A DNA stretch of 64,000 nucleotides, from assembly GCF_963667985.1 (NCBI RefSeq), contig NZ_OY764081.1, positions 1,178,001-1,242,000 on the forward strand, written 5' to 3'. Shown here one piece after another: positions 25,732 through 35,313 of the stretch. The position numbers and the translations under genes are program-made. The notes under the pieces were generated by a model. The model made no database searches and had not been told where the DNA came from. It saw only the letters and a list, made by a program, of their open reading frames with translations. Numbering within the stretch: position 1 is the stretch's first letter; every line of letters begins with the position of its first letter. This stretch comes from an uncultured Methanocorpusculum sp. (lineage in GTDB: Archaea > Halobacteriota > Methanomicrobia > Methanomicrobiales > Methanocorpusculaceae).

Positions 25732-28700
25732 ATGGCGGAACTTGTAACCTCACCTGCCTACCGGGCGTATCTCGATGGTCTTATTGCCGGACTCGACCGG
25801 GCGATGGAAATCGCCAACAAGGCGAAGAGCGTCGGCGTTGACCCGCGGCCGTACGTAGAGGTCCCGATCGCGAGCGACCTTGCCGGAAGAGTGGAGGCTC
25901 TGCTCGGCTACAAAGGGGTCGCTGCCAAGATCCGGGAGCTGGAGGACCGTATGTCGAGGGAAGAGGCTGCCCTCAAGATCGGCGACGCGTTCGTCGGTAA
26001 GGAGTTCGGGGAGACAACCCGCGAGGATATCCTCGATCATGCGATCCGTGCGTCCATGGCCCTCCTCACGGAAGGTGTGGTCGCGGCGCCGACCGAGGGC
26101 ATCGGCAAAGTCGCCGTGCGGAAAAACGACGACGGGACCGAGTATCTCTCGATCTACTATGCCGGCCCGATCCGTTCAGCCGGAGGAACGGCCCAGGCGC
26201 TTTCGGTCCTCGTCGGCGATTATGTTCGCCGGCTTCTCAAAATCGACCGGTACAAACCCCGCGACGAGGAGATCGAACGCTACGTCGAGGAGATCAAGCA
26301 GTACAATAACATCCAGAGTATGCAGTATCTCCCAAAAGACGACGATATCCGTCTGATCATCAGAAACTGCCCGATCTGCATCGACGGAGAACCGACCGAG
26401 CAGGAAGAGATCTCCGGATACCGGAATCTGGAACGGGTCGAGACGAACGTTGTGCGGGGCGGTATGGGGCTTGTGATCGCCGAAGGTATCGGTCTGAAAG
26501 CCCCCAAGATCCAGAAAAACGTCGCGAAGATGAATCTCGACGGCTGGGAGTGGCTCGAAGAACTCATCAGCGGCAACACGCCGGCTCAGGAGGTTGAAGA
26601 AGAACCCGGTGTCCACCCAAAGGACAAGTACATGCGGGATATGCTCGCCGGGAGGCCGTCGTTTTCGTATCCGATGCGAAAAGGAGGTTTTCGATTCCGC
26701 CTCGGCAGGTGCAGAAATACGGGGCTTGCAACCTGCGGGTTCAATCCGGCTACCTTACACATCCTTGACGATTATCTCGCGGTAGGCACGCAGATGAAGG
26801 TCGAGCGGCCGGGCAAAGCCTGCGGTGTTGTGCCGTGCACGGACATCGAAGGGCCGACCGTTCGTCTGAAAAGCGGCGAGCTTCGCCGGATCGACACGCT
26901 CGCGGACGCCGACAAATATTATGATCAGGTAGAATATATTCTCGATATTGGGGAGATCCTGATCTCGTTTGGCGAATTCATGGAGAACAACCATGTCCTG
27001 ATGCCGCCGAGCTACTGCGAGGAGTGGTGGATCCAGGAAGGAGGAACCCGGCATCCGAAGAATGAAGCCGAGGCTCTTTCCTTTGTTCTTGAAGGCGCCT
27101 ACCTTCATCCGGATTACACCTGGTTCTGGGACGACTGCAGCGAGGAGCAGCTGATTCTCCTCTCGGACAAAGTCGCCGGGACTGGTTCTATGCGGGATGG
27201 GGTTTTGTACATCCCGGAAGATCCCGCAGTGAAATCCGTCCTCGAAGAGCTGCTCGTGCCGCACACCGTGGAAGAGGGTTGTTACGTTCTTAGGACGCCT
27301 CTTGCATTGATCATGGGTCTTGGCCTGACCGATACGCTTGCAAAAAGTCCTACCTGGAATACTCTCCCGCCGTTTTCAAACGGTCTATCTATGGCGATGT
27401 CTCTCTCCGGTCTGAAGATGCGGTCGAAGGCCGGGACACGGGTCGGAGGAAGGATGGGGCGGCCCGGAAAATCCGCTCCGAGAAAGATGAAGCCGCCGGT
27501 CCACGTGCTTTTCCCGATCGGCGAGTCGGGCGGCATGAAGCGTTCGATCGACAATGCGGCGAAGATATGCAGTTCGGATTCGGAGGAAAACTTCCGCGGA
27601 ACTTCGGTGACGACCGGGCAGGTCGAGGGCCTTATCCAGGTCCAGACCGGAGAACGCCGGTGTCCAAAATGCGGGACGGTGACGTTTAAGAGCCGGTGCG
27701 CCGACTGCGGCACCCATACGGATGCGGTCTACCGGTGTCCCCACTGTAATCAGCCGGGAGAGGAGGGTCAGGAGTCGTGCCCGAAGTGTGGGGCGAATCT
27801 GGTCTGCTCGAAGGAGAGCATCGTGAGTCTGGGTCAGGAGTACGCGGTGGCGCTGAAAAACGTCGGGATGTCTGCTTCTTCGTCGTCGGAACTGAAAGGC
27901 GTCCGCGGTCTCATCTCGCGTGAGCGGGTGGTCGAGCCTTTGGAGAAGGGCCTGCTTCGGGCGAAGAACAACATCTTCGTGTTCCGTGACGGGACGATCC
28001 GGTACGATATGATCGATCTGCCGCTGACGCATTTCAGGCCGGCTGAGGTGGGGGTTTCGGTGGAAAAACTCCGGTCGATCGGCTACACGCAGGATATGCA
28101 CGGCGCCGATCTGACGGATGCTTCCCAACTGGTGGAGCTCCACCCGCAGGATATCATGGTGTCGGTGGACTGCGGCGAGTATCTGGTCCGGGTCGCGGCG
28201 TATGTGGACGAGCTTTTGGAAAAAGTGTACGGGATGGAGGCGTTTTATCACGTAAAAACGCCGGAGGATCTGGTGGGTCACCTGGTGATGGGTCTTGCGC
28301 CGCACACGAGTGCCGGGGTTCTTGCCCGGATCGTGGGGTTCACGAAAGCGAAGGCGGGATACGCCCATCCGTATTATCATGCGGCAAAGCGGCGAAACTG
28401 CGACGGGGATGAGGACTGCGTGATGCTTTTGATGGACGGTCTGCTGAACTTTTCGCGGTCGTTTCTGCCGAGCACCCGCGGCGGGACGATGGATGCCCCG
28501 CTCGTTTTAACGACGACGCTGAATCCAAAAGAGGTGGATAAGGAGACGCTGAACGTGGATGTGATGCCCCGCTATCCGCTGGAGGTGTATACGGCGTGTC
28601 TGACGTACCGTGCTCCAAAGGAGGTAGGCAAGTTCGTGGATTACGTGGAGAAGCGGGTTGAGACGCCCGGCCAGTTCGGGGGCTTTTCCTTTACGCACGA

Positions 28701-29157
28701 TACGACGGATATCTCGGAGGGGCCGCTTGATACGATGTACACGAATCCGATCCTGAAAGGAACGGCTGACAAGATCAAGGCGGAGCTGGAACTTGTGGAC
28801 CGGATCCGTGCGGTGGATACGAACGATCTGGCTGAAAGGATCATCAACAGTCACCTGATGCCGGATATGATCGGTAATCTTCGGTCGTTTTCAAAGCAGG
28901 CTTTCCGGTGTCCGAAGTGTAAGACGAGCTACCGGCGTATTCCGGTTTCGGGGAAGTGCAATAAGTGCGGGGGGCCGGTGAAGGCGACGATGCATAAGGG
29001 GAACGTGACGAAGTATCTGGAGATCGCGAAGTATATGGCGGAGCATTACAAGCTTTCGGATTATACGAATCAGCGGATCCAGGTGACGGAGATGAATATC
29101 AATTCGACGTTCGGAGAAGAGGAGAAGGTCCAGATGGATCTGTCGGATTTCTTTTAA
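25732..29157 (+). CDS. polC: DNA polymerase II (family D) large catalytic subunit DP2
   Basis: 1141 residues, full length and without an intein. DP2 is the polymerising subunit of the euryarchaeal replicative polymerase; the small subunit DP1 is not in this window. The N-terminal domain starts with MAELVTSPAYRAYLDGL; zinc-binding pairs are at about 643-690 (CPKCGTVTFKSRCADC, CPHCNQ, CPKCG). The active site is NCDGDED at residues 889-895, with Asp891 and Asp893 as metal ligands. A second zinc module (CPKCKTSYRRI...CNKCG) is near 1060. The last residues QMDLSDFF fit a PCNA-binding box (Q-x-x-L-x-x-F-F). The stop overlaps the convergent TetR gene by four bases. Confidence 0.96.
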   Translation: MAELVTSPAYRAYLDGLIAGLDRAMEIANKAKSVGVDPRPYVEVPIASDLAGRVEALLGYKGVAAKIRELEDRMSREEAALKIGDAFVGKEFGETTREDILDHAIRASMALLTEGVVAAPTEGIGKVAVRKNDDGTEYLSIYYAGPIRSAGGTAQALSVLVGDYVRRLLKIDRYKPRDEEIERYVEEIKQYNNIQSMQYLPKDDDIRLIIRNCPICIDGEPTEQEEISGYRNLERVETNVVRGGMGLVIAEGIGLKAPKIQKNVAKMNLDGWEWLEELISGNTPAQEVEEEPGVHPKDKYMRDMLAGRPSFSYPMRKGGFRFRLGRCRNTGLATCGFNPATLHILDDYLAVGTQMKVERPGKACGVVPCTDIEGPTVRLKSGELRRIDTLADADKYYDQVEYILDIGEILISFGEFMENNHVLMPPSYCEEWWIQEGGTRHPKNEAEALSFVLEGAYLHPDYTWFWDDCSEEQLILLSDKVAGTGSMRDGVLYIPEDPAVKSVLEELLVPHTVEEGCYVLRTPLALIMGLGLTDTLAKSPTWNTLPPFSNGLSMAMSLSGLKMRSKAGTRVGGRMGRPGKSAPRKMKPPVHVLFPIGESGGMKRSIDNAAKICSSDSEENFRGTSVTTGQVEGLIQVQTGERRCPKCGTVTFKSRCADCGTHTDAVYRCPHCNQPGEEGQESCPKCGANLVCSKESIVSLGQEYAVALKNVGMSASSSSELKGVRGLISRERVVEPLEKGLLRAKNNIFVFRDGTIRYDMIDLPLTHFRPAEVGVSVEKLRSIGYTQDMHGADLTDASQLVELHPQDIMVSVDCGEYLVRVAAYVDELLEKVYGMEAFYHVKTPEDLVGHLVMGLAPHTSAGVLARIVGFTKAKAGYAHPYYHAAKRRNCDGDEDCVMLLMDGLLNFSRSFLPSTRGGTMDAPLVLTTTLNPKEVDKETLNVDVMPRYPLEVYTACLTYRAPKEVGKFVDYVEKRVETPGQFGGFSFTHDTTDISEGPLDTMYTNPILKGTADKIKAELELVDRIRAVDTNDLAERIINSHLMPDMIGNLRSFSKQAFRCPKCKTSYRRIPVSGKCNKCGGPVKATMHKGNVTKYLEIAKYMAEHYKLSDYTNQRIQVTEMNINSTFGEEEKVQMDLSDFF

Positions 29158-29771
29158 GATCGATTTGAAACAATCAGCTTCACACCCTCCTGCCAGATCT
29201 TCTTGATCTCCTCTTCGGGCATCTCGGTCATCTTATAATTCAGCAGACCCGAATACAGGGCCACCATGATATATGCCAGCGTCCGTGCATCCGTTTTCGT
29301 TTGGATACTGCCCTCCTCCTGCTCCCGTTTTACTGCCCCCTCCGTCGCCGCCACCAGAGCATTCAGATACTCCACCGTCGCCCCCCGGATCGCCGGATTC
29401 CTGAGGGACAACGCAAACATCTCGTAGAAAAGGGCACGCCGCCCTTCATCGCCGAGATCGAACTGCTCGAAAATCGGGGAAAACAAAATAGAATACAATG
29501 CATCCAGCGAAGCAGGCTTCGGCGAATCATCCGTAATGACCTGCATCTGCCGCTGGATCGTCGCCATAACCTCCTGGAAAAGCGCCTCCCTCGTCGGGAA
29601 ATACCAGTAGATCGCCCCCTTGCTCACGTTCAGCCTTTTTGCGATCGCATGAATGCTCGCCTCCGCATATCCCTTTTCTGCGATCACCTCTATCGCGGTC
29701 TGAATGATTTTCTTTTTCGCATCCTCTTTGTATTCGGGAATCACTTTCGGCATGACTACGTTATATTTCAA
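29154..29771 (-). CDS. TetR-family transcriptional regulator
   Basis: 205 residues with a typical N-terminal helix-turn-helix: IIQTAIEVIAEKGYAEASIH, then IAKRLNVSKGAIYWYFPTR. The rest is helical ligand domain. ATG 29771 is preferred because GGAG lies six bases ahead; ATG 29753 would start MPKVIPEYK as in the related regulator at 31483. It is divergent from the methyltransferase gene at 29874, and an exact palindrome lies between, so it probably represses that gene and itself until a small molecule binds. Confidence 0.88.
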   Translation of the reverse strand: MKYNVVMPKVIPEYKEDAKKKIIQTAIEVIAEKGYAEASIHAIAKRLNVSKGAIYWYFPTREALFQEVMATIQRQMQVITDDSPKPASLDALYSILFSPIFEQFDLGDEGRRALFYEMFALSLRNPAIRGATVEYLNALVAATEGAVKREQEEGSIQTKTDARTLAYIMVALYSGLLNYKMTEMPEEEIKKIWQEGVKLIVSNRS

Positions 29772-29801
29772 TCTCCGACCGGATTATTTTTGTCGTCCCC
29801 G

Positions 29802-29826
29802 TATGGTAAAAATACCATATGGTATT
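29802..29826 (+). promoter_or_regulatory. Double palindromic operator between TetR and methyltransferase
   Basis: AATACCATATGGTATT (29811-29826) is an exact 16-bp palindrome. It overlaps a second inverted repeat TATGGTA-AAAA-TACCATA (29802-29819). Three half-sites ATGGTA/TACCAT therefore lie in a row, which suits binding of two regulator dimers. The site is 31 bp from the TetR start. Confidence 0.75.
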
Positions 29827-29873
29827 AATACATTCCAATTCGTATGTTTTATTGCAAACGAGGCTGCAGTTCT

Positions 29874-30770
29874 ATGACAGAGCAACCAACCGAAAAAAAC
29901 GGCCCAAGCAAAATGGCTGAAGGAATCGCATTACAGCGTTTCGCCGAATCGAAGCTCCCGGAAGACCGACGCATATTCTACGACCCGTATGCCGTCTATT
30001 TCATCGATCCCCGGACGCTCGAGTATGCCAGGCAAAATCCGCTCCAGGCAAAAGCCTTAGCAGAAGAGTATGAAAAAAAGATGCCCGGCTGGAGCAACTC
30101 GATCCGTGCCCCGGTCCGGTACTTCGACGACCGCATTGAAAAGGCTGCGGCCGAAGAATTCACCCAGCTCGTGATCCTCGGCGCCGGATATGACACCCGG
30201 GCATACCGCCTCCCTGCCCTCAAAGACCGGATGACCATCTTCGAAGTCGATCAGCCGCAGACGATCGAACGAAAAACCGGCATCATCACCGGCATCTTTC
30301 ATGAAATGCCGAATCACGTAAGGTTCGTCCCGCTTGATCTCGAACACGGCGATCTCTGGGACACGCTGAAAAAATCCGGGTATTCTTCCTCGGAAAAAAC
30401 GCTCTTCGTGCTCGAAGGACTTCTCATGTACCTCTCCCGCGACGCAGTCGGAGAACTTTTCTCAGGCATCGCCCAAAACGCCGGGGCAGGAAGCATCGCT
30501 CTCTTCGATTTCGTCCCGCAGTCGCTCGTCGACGGCACCTCGGACAGCGAAGGAGGCGCCTACATCCGTGCGTATCTCTCCCAGATCGGCGAACTCTTTC
30601 GGACAGGCTTTGCCGAAAACGAACTCAAACCCTATCTTGCCGGGCTTGGATTTACCGATGTGGAGATAGTTCCAGGCTCCGTGTATAAGGGCATGATCTA
30701 TACCGGCCTTAATGCCGACCGGCCTGTATCCGGCCTGCTCAACTTTGCCGCCACGGTCGTTCGCGGCTGA
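29874..30770 (+). CDS. SAM-dependent methyltransferase of the COG3315 (leucine carboxyl methyltransferase-like) family
   Basis: 298 residues from ATG 29874; the ATG at 29844 has less support. The family signature is clear: an N-terminal AEGIALQRFAESKLP region with FYDPYA, the SAM loop VILGAGYDTRAYRL, the acidic FEVDQPQTIERK and the LFVLEGLLMYLSRDAV block. Proteins of this group (TIGR00027) methylate carboxyl or hydroxyl groups of small molecules, often in secondary metabolism. It is controlled most likely by the divergent TetR regulator through the palindrome at 29802-29826. Confidence 0.85.
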   Translation: MTEQPTEKNGPSKMAEGIALQRFAESKLPEDRRIFYDPYAVYFIDPRTLEYARQNPLQAKALAEEYEKKMPGWSNSIRAPVRYFDDRIEKAAAEEFTQLVILGAGYDTRAYRLPALKDRMTIFEVDQPQTIERKTGIITGIFHEMPNHVRFVPLDLEHGDLWDTLKKSGYSSSEKTLFVLEGLLMYLSRDAVGELFSGIAQNAGAGSIALFDFVPQSLVDGTSDSEGGAYIRAYLSQIGELFRTGFAENELKPYLAGLGFTDVEIVPGSVYKGMIYTGLNADRPVSGLLNFAATVVRG

Positions 30771-30786
30771 CACCCCCCAATCTTTT

Positions 30787-31470
30787 TTACCACACGAACG
30801 GGATCAGCCGGAAGCGGGTCTTTGTGCAGTACTCCAGGTATCCGGAAAGATTCACGCCGAGGAACTTCTCCTCTTCCAAAAGCCGGAGCACGATCCCGGC
30901 GATCACGAGAAATGCCGGGATCAATGCCCAGAGCGAACCAAGAGCAAACGGCGATGCGAGCACAAGAAGGGACGTCCCGGCATACATCGGATGACGGACC
31001 CATGCATACGGCCCGGTCGAGATGACCGTCTGACCGTTCTGCACTTCGACGATCGCGGCCGTAAAATGGTTCTCCCTGAAGGTCAGATACACGACGTAGA
31101 ATGCGGCCAGAATCAGAATATCCCCGGCGATCGCCAGATACGGCGAAACCGACGACCAGCCGAACCGGTGATCGAGCCCCGCGATCACGAGGACGAGCAG
31201 ATACGAAATTCCCCCAAACGTCTGGATGATCTTCTGGCTCCGTTCAGGCTCCGCTGACGGTCCGATCCGGAGTCTGCTTCTGATAAGCTCCGGATCTTTT
31301 TTCAGGAAATACAGGATGATAAAGACCTCGGCCGCGAGGAAGATACTCCAGTAGACCCATCCCTGCCAAAAATCCAGGGTCCAGGCGGGAACGAAAAGTA
31401 TCAGCCAGAAAAAGACGAAGAATCCTGCCGCATTCAGATAGGTTTTGCGTCGAAGGTGTTTTTCATCCAT
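30787..31470 (-). CDS. Isoprenylcysteine/phospholipid methyltransferase-like membrane protein
   Basis: 227 residues with five to six membrane segments. The C-terminal half has the ICMT/PEMT signature: GPYAWVRHPMYAGTSLL and, near the end, a conserved Glu pair and EEKFLGVNLSGYLEYCTKTR, which together form the SAM site at the membrane face. It should methylate a lipid or a membrane-bound thiol/carboxyl compound. It follows the TetR gene (31483) with a 12-base gap on the same strand, so regulator and enzyme share an operon. A relative with the same signature lies at 33886. Confidence 0.82.
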   Translation of the reverse strand: MDEKHLRRKTYLNAAGFFVFFWLILFVPAWTLDFWQGWVYWSIFLAAEVFIILYFLKKDPELIRSRLRIGPSAEPERSQKIIQTFGGISYLLVLVIAGLDHRFGWSSVSPYLAIAGDILILAAFYVVYLTFRENHFTAAIVEVQNGQTVISTGPYAWVRHPMYAGTSLLVLASPFALGSLWALIPAFLVIAGIVLRLLEEEKFLGVNLSGYLEYCTKTRFRLIPFVW

Positions 31471-31482
31471 GTTTTTCCCTCG

Positions 31483-32124
31483 TTACTGCTGTTCTGCTCC
31501 GCCGCACTTCCCGCATCCGGCGCAGTCCTGCGGGCACTCACTTGGAACACCGAACAGCGTTCTGACGATCTCCACCCACCGGGCGCGAAGCTCCTCTCTT
31601 TCGACCCCAAGGAGTAGCATCATCCGCATCCCGTTGAACATCGACACGCAGGCAATAGCAAGGGTGCGGGGATCCGTCTTCTGCGAGACGAGCCCCTCGT
31701 TTTGCTGTTCGGCGATCATTTGTGCGGGCTTCTCGATCCCGTTTTTCATCCGCTCCACGGAAAAATCCCGGATAACCGGCTCGCGGGCGCTGATCGCAAA
31801 AAGCTCGAGAAGCAGCGCATGCTCGTTTGGATTTTGCGACATCATCTGATCGAACGTATCGATCCACATCCTGACCGGGCAGCGGTCCGGCTCGTCCTGG
31901 TCGGTAACTTTGCGGTACTGACCCTGCAGGATCTTGGCGCTTTCGATAACAAGCTCGTCCTTATTTTTGAAATACCGGTAGAGAGCAGGTTTGCTCACAT
32001 CCAGACGGGCGGCGATGTCATCCATCGTGGTTTTGCAGTAGCCTTTCTCATACATCGCCTCAAGCCCTGCCTGAACGATCCGCCTTTTCGCCTCTTCCCG
32101 GTACTCCGGCACCATCTTTGGCAT
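31483..32124 (-). CDS. TetR-family regulator with a Cys-rich tail
   Basis: 213 residues from ATG 32124; GAGG lies eight bases upstream, and the start MPKMVPEYREEAK parallels the regulator at 29154. HTH: IVQAGLEAMYEKGYCKTTMD followed by IAARLDVSKPALYRYF. The last ~20 residues carry cysteines (CPQDCAGCGKCGG), unusual for TetR proteins and able to bind metal or sense redox state. First gene of an operon with the ICMT-like gene; divergent from a broken amidohydrolase gene with a palindrome between them. Confidence 0.85.
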   Translation of the reverse strand: MPKMVPEYREEAKRRIVQAGLEAMYEKGYCKTTMDDIAARLDVSKPALYRYFKNKDELVIESAKILQGQYRKVTDQDEPDRCPVRMWIDTFDQMMSQNPNEHALLLELFAISAREPVIRDFSVERMKNGIEKPAQMIAEQQNEGLVSQKTDPRTLAIACVSMFNGMRMMLLLGVEREELRARWVEIVRTLFGVPSECPQDCAGCGKCGGAEQQ

Positions 32125-32188
32125 ACCCATTACCTCTTTCATAAAAATAGGCACCGGCTCTATAATAAGGTTACTTAACAAGAATATT

Positions 32189-32206
32189 AGTTACCGTGCA
32201 GTAACT
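32189..32206 (+). promoter_or_regulatory. Palindromic operator upstream of the second TetR gene
   Basis: AGTTAC-CGTGCA-GTAACT is an exact inverted repeat. A related one, TTAGTA...TACTAA, follows at 32211-32233 and overlaps a TATA-like GTATAATTAC. Both lie between the divergent TetR/ICMT operon and the amidohydrolase/ICMT operon, so one regulator could control both directions. Confidence 0.65.
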
Positions 32207-32288
32207 TTAATTAGTACACAGTATAATTACTAAAATGGATTGTGCAGCGTATCCGGGCAGTTTGCTGGAGAGACAATCCGTGATCACC

Positions 32289-33889
32289 ATGACAACAATA
32301 CCGAACGAAAAAATAACTGCGTTCACCGGCGGCAAGATCATCACCATGGATCCTGACCGCGGCCACGCTGAGACAGTAATAATTCAAAACGGCCGAATCA
32401 AGGACATCGGCGATGCCGAACTCGTCCGGCAGTATCCAGACGCCGCGGTCGTCGACCTCTCCGGCCGGACCCTTCTGCCGGGCTTCATCGATTCGCATAA
32501 TCACCTCTCCTCCTTCGGCTGTTTTTCCCGGAATGGGCAAACCTGATCGGCATCACCGATGAGAAGGCGGTTTTTGCAGCCCTGGCCGAACAGGAAAAAC
32601 AGCATCCCGGAACCGGCTGGCTGGTCGGGTTCGGCTTGTTCGATGCCCAGTGCGGGGGAAAAGAATTCACGCGGGAAGATCTCGATGTGATCTATCCCGA
32701 CCGTCCGGTCGTTCTTATTCAGGCGACATTTCATAAAAGCGTCGTCAACAGCCTGGCGCTGGAAAATCTTGGCATCGACTCCTCGACGCCGGATCCGCGG
32801 TGCGGGATCATTCAGAGAGATCAAGACGGCGTTCCAACCGGCATCCTGATCGAAGAGGCCCAGGTTCCGGTGTTTCAAACGATCATGGCGGCCGACACCA
32901 GGCGTCATGCCGATTTGATTGAGGCCCGGGCGAAGGAACTTCTGCCATTTGGGATCACCGCGATCCATGATCCGGGCGTCACCCCGGCTGCCGAGGCCGC
33001 CTAACGTCTGCTCTATGACGAAGGCCGGCTTCCCGTTTCGGTCCTGATGATGCCGCACGGAAGCGTCGTGCTCGACAACGATCTTGGGGCCCGGCTCACC
33101 GGTCCCGTGACCGGAGCGGGAGACGAAAAGCTTCGGACCGGTCCGGCGAAACTTTTCGCCGACGGGGCAACCTCCGAGACCGTCGGGTTTGCCATGAAGA
33201 TGCACGGTCAGACAATCACGACCGGCAAATACCGGGACGACTTCGCCGATGTCTTGTGCACGGCCTCCCGGCACGGATTCCAGACCTGCGTCCATTCGTT
33301 TGGGAACGCCACGACCGACGCCGTTCTCGATGCCTACGAAAAGGCGGCAAAGGAAACGCCCGTCGGCTTCGTGCTTCGGCCAAGGCTTGAGCATGTGACG
33401 CTTCTTTCGAACAGCCAGATCGAGCGGCTTTCGAAAATGAACGCCTGCGTCTCAGTCCAGCCGCAGTTCCTCGTCCGGGGCGAGGGCATGAAGCGTGCCC
33501 CTCTCGACGAAGGGACCTGGTTTGCCTACGGCGATCTTTCCCGTTCCGGCGTGGTTGTTGCGGCAAGCAGCGATGATCCCGGAGGATTCATGGATGCCCG
33601 CGATCCGATCAAATGCTCGGTCATGGGTTCGACGATGAGCGCCGGGGACGGCAGAACCATCTTCCCCGAACAGATCATGCCGTTTGTCGAGTGGCTGCGT
33701 ATCTACACCGCAGGTTGTGCTTTTGCCGGAGGGCAGGAGAACGAGCGTGGCATGCTGAAAAAAGGCATGGTCGCCGATCTCGTGCTCCTGAAAGGAGAGC
33801 TCGATCGCGAAAATCCCCCAATCGTTGATGAGACCTGGAAGGACGGCCTGCTCGTCTATAAACGGGAGGTCCCGGAGAAAACCGTATGA
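32289..33889 (+). pseudogene. Amidohydrolase family 3 (YtcJ-like) with a frameshift and a stop
   Basis: The gene reads as one amidohydrolase when two lesions are ignored. The start (ATG 32289) gives the metal-site block LLPGFIDSHNHLSSFGCF; here a run of five T (about 32520-32525) is one base short, and the frame then continues as PEWANLIGITDEKAVF. A TAA at 33002-33004 interrupts the frame after TPAAEAA; the text goes on as RLLYDEGRLPVSVLMMPHG. The rest has the expected His (CVHSFGNATTDAVLDAYEK) and the Asp of ASSDDPGG. Family members hydrolyse amides or cyclic compounds outside the main urease group. The last bases overlap the ICMT-like gene at 33886 (ATGA). Two independent lesions make a true pseudogene likely. 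Confidence 0.85.
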
Positions 33890-34593
33890 CCCCGGATCCC
33901 GCCCCACTTTCGAAAAAGGCCGTCCGTATCCTGCGGGCAAAAGGCATACTTTCCGGAACGATCCCGGTTCTGATCATGGGCGTGATCCTGTTCCTCTCGG
34001 CAGGCACGCTTAACTGGCCGATGGCCTGGGTCCTCCTTTGCGTCATGTTCGCGGCCACCGCGTTCGTGACCCTCGTCTGCAGTCCGGATCTGATCATCGA
34101 GCGGATGTACACACAGAAAGGGGAAAAGGACTGGGACGCTCGGTTGGTCAAAATGATGAACGTTGTCGGCCTTTTGCCTCTCCTGACCGCGGGCCTTGCT
34201 CTGCGGTTTGGCTGGAGCGGCCAGGTCCCGATCCTCGTGGAAGGGATCGCTCTCTGCTTTTTCCTTCTCGGCTACGGGATATTCATCTGGGCGATGCTCA
34301 CCAACCGCTTTTTTTCCCGCGTGGTCCGTATTCAGGATGAAAAGGATCACCACGCCGTGACCGGCGGTCCCTATCGTTTCGTCCGTCATCCCGGCTATCT
34401 GGGATTTATGCTGGTCGTTCTCGCCCAGCCTCTGATACTCGGCTCATTTTGGGCGCTAATTCCGGGCGTTATTACCGCAGGATTATTCGTTGTTCGGACC
34501 AAGCGTGAGGATGCCGCTCTCTTTAGAGAACTGCCGGGATATCCCGAGTATGCACGGGACGTTCGCTACCGTCTTATTCACGGGATCTGGTGA
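33886..34593 (+). CDS. Isoprenylcysteine/phospholipid methyltransferase-like membrane protein, second copy
   Basis: 235 residues, about five to six membrane segments and the ICMT/PEMT signature GGPYRFVRHPGYLGFMLVV; the end has REDAALFRELPGYPEYARDV, the same pattern as in the gene at 30787. Substrate likely a membrane lipid or membrane-anchored compound. It overlaps the end of the broken amidohydrolase by four bases and relied on it for coupled translation; the premature stops upstream may lower its expression. Confidence 0.82.
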   Translation: MTPDPAPLSKKAVRILRAKGILSGTIPVLIMGVILFLSAGTLNWPMAWVLLCVMFAATAFVTLVCSPDLIIERMYTQKGEKDWDARLVKMMNVVGLLPLLTAGLALRFGWSGQVPILVEGIALCFFLLGYGIFIWAMLTNRFFSRVVRIQDEKDHHAVTGGPYRFVRHPGYLGFMLVVLAQPLILGSFWALIPGVITAGLFVVRTKREDAALFRELPGYPEYARDVRYRLIHGIW

Positions 34594-34684
34594 ACTGATC
34601 TCTGGTTAACCCTCCTTTTTTCGATAATTACTAAATAACCCGGAAAGCATTGATATAAAAATACGAACTTTTCAGATACACATA

Positions 34685-35248
34685 ATGACGGAACCTACAA
34701 TTTTCATCAGGGATACGGCCGCGTCCGATTTTAACGATGTAATGATTGTCGAAAAAGAGGCTTTCGGTTACGATAAGGAAGCGATCCTCGTTGCCGAACT
34801 ACTGGAAGATACAACGGCTCAGCCGGTCGTATCCCTGCTCGCTTTTGCGGGAGACGAGCCGGTGGGGCATATTTTGTTTACGAAAGCGTCCCTCGAGGGG
34901 CCGGGTCCTGCGCCCTTGATCTATCTTCTTGCCCCGCTCGCCGTCAGACCCGCGTTCCAGAACAAAGGAATCGGCGGCATGCTGATCCGTGAAGGCCTGA
35001 GACGGCTGAAGGATATGGGGGTCGGGCTGGTCTTCGTTCTCGGTCACGAGGCCTACTACCCGAAGTACGGGTTTCTCGGGGGAGCCGAACGGATGGGATT
35101 TGCCGCCCCGTATCCGATCCCGGAAATACATGCGGGTGCCTGGATGGTGCAGAATTTAGGTTCCGGTGATCCTGCGGATCCAGCGGGCATTTTTGGCCGG
35201 GTCGTGTGTGCGGACGCACTGCAGAAACCGGAGCACTGGAGAGAATAG
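34685..35248 (+). CDS. GNAT-family N-acetyltransferase
   Basis: 187 residues with the GNAT fold of the YhbS type: beta-strands before LIYLLAPLAVRPAFQNKGIG, which holds the acetyl-CoA loop (R/Q-x-x-G-x-G/A, here QNKGIGG), and GLVFVLGHEAYYPKYGF, the typical follow-up block of this subgroup. It transfers an acetyl group from acetyl-CoA to an amine; the acceptor is not known. A single gene between the methyltransferase cluster and the cupin gene. Confidence 0.85.
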   Translation: MTEPTIFIRDTAASDFNDVMIVEKEAFGYDKEAILVAELLEDTTAQPVVSLLAFAGDEPVGHILFTKASLEGPGPAPLIYLLAPLAVRPAFQNKGIGGMLIREGLRRLKDMGVGLVFVLGHEAYYPKYGFLGGAERMGFAAPYPIPEIHAGAWMVQNLGSGDPADPAGIFGRVVCADALQKPEHWRE

Positions 35249-35313
35249 GAGCTTCTCCCTCGTCCATATGCCTCATCACGAAGCTATTTGAGGCTTCTCG
35301 CGAAGTTGATAGT

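Noticed and set aside
25732..29157. Intein in the DNA polymerase D large subunit
   Set aside because: The active-site region NCDGDED and its surroundings are continuous and the length is normal for an intein-free protein.
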